A stretch of DNA of 19,203 nucleotides from Candidatus Hestiella acidicharens (GTDB lineage: Archaea > Thermoproteota > Thermoprotei_A > Sulfolobales > Acidilobaceae): assembly GCA_015523575.1 (NCBI GenBank), contig WAJZ01000029.1:1-19203 (forward strand), given 5' to 3'. The translations under genes were made by a program, and so were the position numbers. The notes below the pieces were generated by a model. That model ran no database searches. It saw only the letters and a program-made list of their open reading frames with translations, and had not been told where the DNA came from. Positions 15,795-19,203 of the stretch are shown piece after piece (position 1 is the stretch's first letter; each line of letters opens with the position of its first letter).

Positions 15795-18788
15795 TTAAAG
15801 GTCGCACGTCTTACACGTAGAATTCTCGTCCGTCCTTAAGCTTAAGACACCCTTCCTGGTCTCCTTCACTTCCCCGAAAAGCTGGGAGAGCCTCCTATCA
15901 GACTCCAGATCCCTTATATTCATCTCCCTCTTAATTAGGGCCATCCTTGTTTTTTTCTTCAACCTAAGGGGTTTTAAGATAGTTTCTTTCGATTCGCCGC
16001 CAAAATAGATCACCTGTACGCCCTTACTCTCATCCCTATATATAGTTACTCCCTTAAGCCCACCAAGCCATGCAACAAAATATGATGAATACACAGAGTC
16101 CAACGATGCATCTGAGGGTAGGTTTATTGTTTTACTTATAGCTTGATCCGTGTATATTTGTGCTGCTATTTGATGCGAAAGATGGTACCATAGATCAAAA
16201 TCCATGCTTGTCGGGAATAGGTTCGCTATGCCCCTAATCTCCTCTATTAACTTCATTACATCAAAGTTGCCATCTTCTATGACTATCCTGCCATTCTCAT
16301 CGCTTATTTTTCTCTTGTTCAATATATACTTCTCTATATCACCCAACGACCACCTTAAGCTCCCCTTGTGACTAGATATTATCTTAAAGAGCTCTTCCAT
16401 AAACTCTTCCGACAATGAATATTTCCTAGCTACCTCTAGCATCTTATCTCTAAATATCGAAATTGTTTCTAAGAACTCGCCAACGGCAACCCTTCTCAGG
16501 TAAACCAAGGCAAAATACGGTTCGATCCCGCTACTCGTGCCAGATATTATGCTTATTGTTCCAGTTGGTGCCACTGTACTTACCACAGTATTCCTAGGCC
16601 CCTTTGCCCCTTTCGAGATACCATATGCCTTTATTATATCCCACACCCTCTCAGGATCTACTAAAGCAAGGGCCAAAAGGGCCTTCTTATCGTTAATATT
16701 GGCCTCCTTTATGTTATTAAGGTTCTTTATGTCAAAAACCTTTTCCAATACTTCCATGAGTTTGCTCTCCTTGACCAACTTTATGGTTCCATCTTGCTGA
16801 ACCCTGTTTTTAGTTTCACCTACCAACCTGTTTTTAATTTCTGCCGGTATCTTAACGTCGTGATATTTTACTTTAATCCACCCATCCTCTACCGATAGAA
16901 CCTCCTTTGCCTTTATCAACGCAGGGGTGTGTAAGGCTACGGTTTCGTCAACGCTAGCTTTTTCTAAGCACTTCATCTCTTTCCAGTCCCATGATTTACA
17001 TTCAAAGGCTGGTGCATGACCTAGCTTAGCTCCAAGCTCCCAACTCCTTTTCCATGCAAAAACCTCTAACGCAGCCATCGCAACTAAGGTGAAGGCGACT
17101 GCCTCATCGCTATCATAAGGATAGCCAAGCTTTGCTAAGGCATTCGCCAACCCCATTATTCCAAGGCCTATTTTCCTTGTTACCAAGTTTATGCTTGACT
17201 GCCTTTCATCTGGATGTTTGTTCAAATCAATAACAGCATCCATAGAATCCATTATCACTTCTATGTCGCTAGAAAACGCTTCTAGGTCAAACTTACCATC
17301 CTTTATGTACTTACTCAAGTCAATAGAACCTAGGTTGCAACTTTCGAAGGGATATAGGTGCTGTTCACCACAAGGATTAGTAGCTACAACCATCCCAAGC
17401 CATGGTGTTGGGTTCCATTTGTTGTGGTTGTCTGGAAATATTAAGCCTGGATCTCCTCCTTCCCATGCAGCCTTCACTATCTCTTCCCATAAGAGCCTAG
17501 CGTTGTACTTCCAGGCCTTAGTATTTCTCTTTTCAAAGTCCGCTTCTTCTCCCCTCAGCTTTTTGCTCTTAAGCAAGTCATCTATAGCGCGTGATTTAGA
17601 TGCCTCTAAGGTGTCCTCAAATATGTTTATATAGGGGTTTTCTAGTAGCTTCCCATCTTTATCAATCAGCTTTCCAAGCCTACCAAGCCCCGTTGCTTTG
17701 CTGACGCTATAATGTATCCTATAAACGCCGTTCTTATCCTCGCTATACCTCGGATTTACCATCCACCAATCTCCTGCTTTTATCATTGTTTCCATGAAGG
17801 CATCATTTACGCCCACACTAATGTTAAAGTTCGTTAAGAACGAATCTTGTAGTGGGCTCTTCTTAGCCTGAATAAAGCCCGCATCTTCAGGAACGTAAAG
17901 GCCTGGTGCAGAAAGCCTTTGAGCCATTTCTTTTAGCAAAGGATTTACCTCATAGAGCCCATCATTTTCTATCTGGTCAAGGGCATCTTTGACTATCCTT
18001 ATAAATGCCCTTATTTGTGGGGGCAATGTATTTGATAGCGCTTGCCAACCGTCATAGTCTGGGTTATAGATGTCTGGGTGCCATATATGCAATATGCCCA
18101 TGTTTGCACCTCTCCTCTTCCCTCCCTGCTTTACTACATCGGTTGCTACATCATACAGCCTCATAAAGCTTAGGGGACCACTTGCAACTCCACTAGTCCC
18201 TGCTACTATATCCCCCCTAGGCCTAAGTTCCGAGAAGCTAAACCCTTGACCCCCGCCATACTTAAACGTTAAGGCTTGGATCTTCACCCCCTCCAATATG
18301 CCTTCCATGCTATCAAAGACGGGGGTCACGTAACACGCACTTAAGGCCCCCCTTGCACCGTTAGCATACATGTTAAACAGCGTAGGAGAATTAAACATGA
18401 ACCTTCCTTTTATCAGCAATTCATACAACCTTTTAGCATCTACCCTTGAAGAGAACCCTTGTGCAACCCTTTTCATTACCATTGAAGGGGTTTCCATGTG
18501 GATTAGGAAGGGATTCTTAACCATATACCTTGACTGCAACACCTTTATTGCGTTAAAGGTAAAATTCATGTCATCCTCACAAGGCTCCTTCCTCTTACCA
18601 CTTAGGTATTCAGTAACGCACTGGGGTATATCCGCTAGCTCTCCGCCATTTGGTGCCTCTTTAGAATACCCCTTCTTTACGTCTTCATAAATTCCTTTTA
18701 GCAAGAGTATCTTTGCCTCCCTTTCTACCTCTGGTTTAAATACGGACTTCCTTATCAGCTCCAGCTGCTCTGTTTCATCAGCAGGCAT
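15795..18788 (-). CDS. nrdJ: Adenosylcobalamin-dependent ribonucleotide reductase (class II)
   Basis: This enzyme reduces ribonucleotides to deoxyribonucleotides for DNA synthesis using coenzyme B12. Visible marks are FNSPTLFNMY (about 132-141), LSACYVTP with an active-site cysteine (about Cys152), YGGGQGFSFSELRPRG, NPCGEQHLYPFESCNLGSID (about 471-490) with the N-x-C-x-E site and the thiyl-radical cysteine region, and APTGTISIISGTSSGIEP (about 740-757). The C-terminal CKTCDL pair (992-997) is the redox shuttle. No B2-type partner gene is near, as expected for class II. The 997 residues exceed most class II enzymes. Extra sequence seems to lie near 242-310, 345-425 and 595-730; none has intein splice-junction features. 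The ATG at 18788 follows GGGGTAGGG. The gene faces away from the TtuA-like gene. Confidence 0.94.
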   Translation of the reverse strand: MPADETEQLELIRKSVFKPEVEREAKILLLKGIYEDVKKGYSKEAPNGGELADIPQCVTEYLSGKRKEPCEDDMNFTFNAIKVLQSRYMVKNPFLIHMETPSMVMKRVAQGFSSRVDAKRLYELLIKGRFMFNSPTLFNMYANGARGALSACYVTPVFDSMEGILEGVKIQALTFKYGGGQGFSFSELRPRGDIVAGTSGVASGPLSFMRLYDVATDVVKQGGKRRGANMGILHIWHPDIYNPDYDGWQALSNTLPPQIRAFIRIVKDALDQIENDGLYEVNPLLKEMAQRLSAPGLYVPEDAGFIQAKKSPLQDSFLTNFNISVGVNDAFMETMIKAGDWWMVNPRYSEDKNGVYRIHYSVSKATGLGRLGKLIDKDGKLLENPYINIFEDTLEASKSRAIDDLLKSKKLRGEEADFEKRNTKAWKYNARLLWEEIVKAAWEGGDPGLIFPDNHNKWNPTPWLGMVVATNPCGEQHLYPFESCNLGSIDLSKYIKDGKFDLEAFSSDIEVIMDSMDAVIDLNKHPDERQSSINLVTRKIGLGIMGLANALAKLGYPYDSDEAVAFTLVAMAALEVFAWKRSWELGAKLGHAPAFECKSWDWKEMKCLEKASVDETVALHTPALIKAKEVLSVEDGWIKVKYHDVKIPAEIKNRLVGETKNRVQQDGTIKLVKESKLMEVLEKVFDIKNLNNIKEANINDKKALLALALVDPERVWDIIKAYGISKGAKGPRNTVVSTVAPTGTISIISGTSSGIEPYFALVYLRRVAVGEFLETISIFRDKMLEVARKYSLSEEFMEELFKIISSHKGSLRWSLGDIEKYILNKRKISDENGRIVIEDGNFDVMKLIEEIRGIANLFPTSMDFDLWYHLSHQIAAQIYTDQAISKTINLPSDASLDSVYSSYFVAWLGGLKGVTIYRDESKGVQVIYFGGESKETILKPLRLKKKTRMALIKREMNIRDLESDRRLSQLFGEVKETRKGVLSLRTDENSTCKTCDL

Positions 18789-18813
18789 AGGCCCTACCCC
18801 TTTATATCTTCAC

Positions 18814-18847
18814 TAGCGCAGGTAGCGCGTATTTTAAAAAATAGCGA
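18814..18847. repeat. TAGCGC repeats around the nrdJ promoter A/T box
   Basis: TAGCGC occurs at 18814-18819 and 18823-18828 (nine-base spacing), with a related TAGCGA at 18842-18847 on the other side of the A/T box ATTTTAAAAAA (18831-18841). This placement in the nrdJ leader or promoter is compatible with a regulatory site, but the unit is short and chance is possible. Confidence 0.3.
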
Positions 18848-18860
18848 CCAGAGTAAATAA

Positions 18861-18878
18861 GGTCAAACGTATATGACC
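18861..18878. promoter_or_regulatory. GGTCA-N8-TGACC inverted repeat, operator candidate
   Basis: A perfect five-base inverted repeat, GGTCA and TGACC, is separated by eight bases, so its half-site centres are 13 bases apart. If the minus-strand box at 18892-18900 is the nrdJ TATA element, initiation would fall near 18868, inside this repeat, as expected of a repressor site. The bound factor is unknown. Confidence 0.4.
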
Positions 18879-18891
18879 GGCCCTCCTTTTT

Positions 18892-18900
18892 CCATTTATA
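18892..18900 (-). promoter_or_regulatory. TATAAATGG box facing nrdJ
   Basis: The minus strand reads TATAAATGG, identical to the plus-strand box at 18938-18946. It would give nrdJ a leader of about 80 bases. A competing A/T box at 18831-18841 would give a leader of about 20 bases, so two start sites are possible. Confidence 0.4.
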
Positions 18901-18937
18901 GTATAGAGGCGGTATTACCTAATATTTTTCCATTATT

Positions 18938-18946
18938 TATAAATGG
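18938..18946 (+). promoter_or_regulatory. TATAAATGG box of the TtuA-like gene
   Basis: TATAAATGG lies about 54-62 bases before the GTG at 19000 and predicts initiation near 18966, leaving a leader with the GGAGGGA ribosome-binding sequence at 18986-18992. It mirrors the box at 18892-18900. Confidence 0.45.
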
Positions 18947-18999
18947 TTTTCATGGAACTTTTATTTTTCGCATATAACAAAACACGGAGGGATCCTTAG

Positions 19000-19203
19000 G
19001 TGACTCTTTGCTCAGTTTGTGGAAAAAGGCAAGCGGTCTATCATCACACCTATAGTGGAAAAAACCTCTGCATTAAGTGCCTTAGCAATATGATAGAGAG
19101 GAGCGTGAAGAGGAGAATTAACAAGGCAAAGGCACTTGAATATGATAGCAGAATAATCATCCCAATAGTACATTTTTCTCCTGGCTCCTCAATAGTACTA
19201 GCA
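19000..19203 (+). CDS. TtuA/NcsA-like zinc-ribbon protein with altered PP-loop (partial)
   Basis: Only the first 68 codons are in the window. The protein begins with a zinc ribbon, C4-x2-C7 and C24-x2-C27, in the context CSVCGKRQAVYHHTYSGKNL. It continues with a basic helix (IERSVKRRINKAKALE) and a strand (RIIIPIVHFSPGSSIVLA). This order (ribbon, Arg-rich helix, 'leucine-x-tyr/pro...' strand, then PP-loop) matches TtuA/NcsA tRNA 2-thiolation enzymes and related archaeal PP-loop ATPases. Those have SGGKDS at the nucleotide site; here the aligned residues are SPGSS (60-64), without the Lys-Asp pair. The protein may be an inactive or repurposed paralogue. The GTG start follows GGAGGGA by about eight bases. 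It is divergent from nrdJ. Confidence 0.65.
   Translation, partial: MTLCSVCGKRQAVYHHTYSGKNLCIKCLSNMIERSVKRRINKAKALEYDSRIIIPIVHFSPGSSIVLA

Noticed and set aside
16595..17005. Long extra segment in the ribonucleotide reductase as a possible intein
   Set aside because: The segment lacks a Cys/Ser at the entry and the His-Asn plus Cys/Ser/Thr exit of inteins, has no homing-endonuclease motifs, and is too short for a full intein with endonuclease.
18789..18999. Cobalamin riboswitch in the leader of the B12-dependent reductase
   Set aside because: No B12-box-like conserved sequence or suitable stems are visible, and the leader is at most about 80 bases, too short for a cobalamin riboswitch.
1..19203. 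CRISPR arrays, tRNA or rRNA genes, complete insertion sequences
   Set aside because: Reading both strands of the intergenic stretches gave no regularly spaced repeats, no T-arm/anticodon pattern and no intact transposase.

Overview
The window looks like a chromosomal housekeeping segment from a thermophilic member of the Thermoproteota (Crenarchaeota, class Thermoprotei in the broad sense). The reasons are an A-type ATP synthase, archaeal-type UMP kinase, diphthine synthase, Rpo4 and Rpo6 RNA polymerase subunits, ribosomal protein L21e, a Sec11-like signal peptidase, and a small protein with the layout of Rpo13, a subunit known from crenarchaeal RNA polymerases. TTG and GTG starts, AGG/AGA arginine codons and TATA-like boxes 20-30 bases ahead of starts fit this. 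The exact lineage cannot be fixed by eye.

Layout, left to right. 1-537: no intact gene; the minus strand carries broken, protein-like reading frames. 538-5427 (minus): atpF-atpE-atpA-atpB with tight junctions, then pyrH after a 107-base gap holding a perfect 15-base palindrome. 5609-7666 (plus): atpI, divergent from atpF across a 160-180-base two-way promoter. The D, C and K subunits of the ATP synthase are not in the window. 7667-8344: about 680 bases with no convincing gene. 8345-9676 (plus): a PadR-family regulator whose stop codon directly abuts the start of dphB (diphthamide synthesis). 9709-10123: remains of a broken, unrecognised gene. 10129-11193 (plus): a membrane-embedded M50 (site-2) metalloprotease.

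11279-15257 is mainly an information-processing cluster: a probable Rpo13; an unknown 126-residue protein on the minus strand; then Rpo6, L21e, Rpo4 and a type IA DNA topoisomerase on the plus strand. Transcription, translation and DNA topology genes are thus packed together, with topA directly behind rpoF. 15254-18788 (minus): a Sec11-like signal peptidase and an unusually large (997 aa) adenosylcobalamin-dependent ribonucleotide reductase. 19000 to the window end (plus): the start of a zinc-ribbon protein related to the TtuA/NcsA tRNA-thiolation family, but with an abnormal PP-loop motif.

I found no CRISPR array, intact mobile element, tRNA or rRNA gene. The points most worth a second look are the probable Rpo13, the PP-loop-degenerate TtuA relative divergent from the reductase, the symmetric divergent promoter and operator-like palindrome between those two genes, the palindrome ahead of pyrH, the insertions in the reductase, and the PadR-dphB pair.
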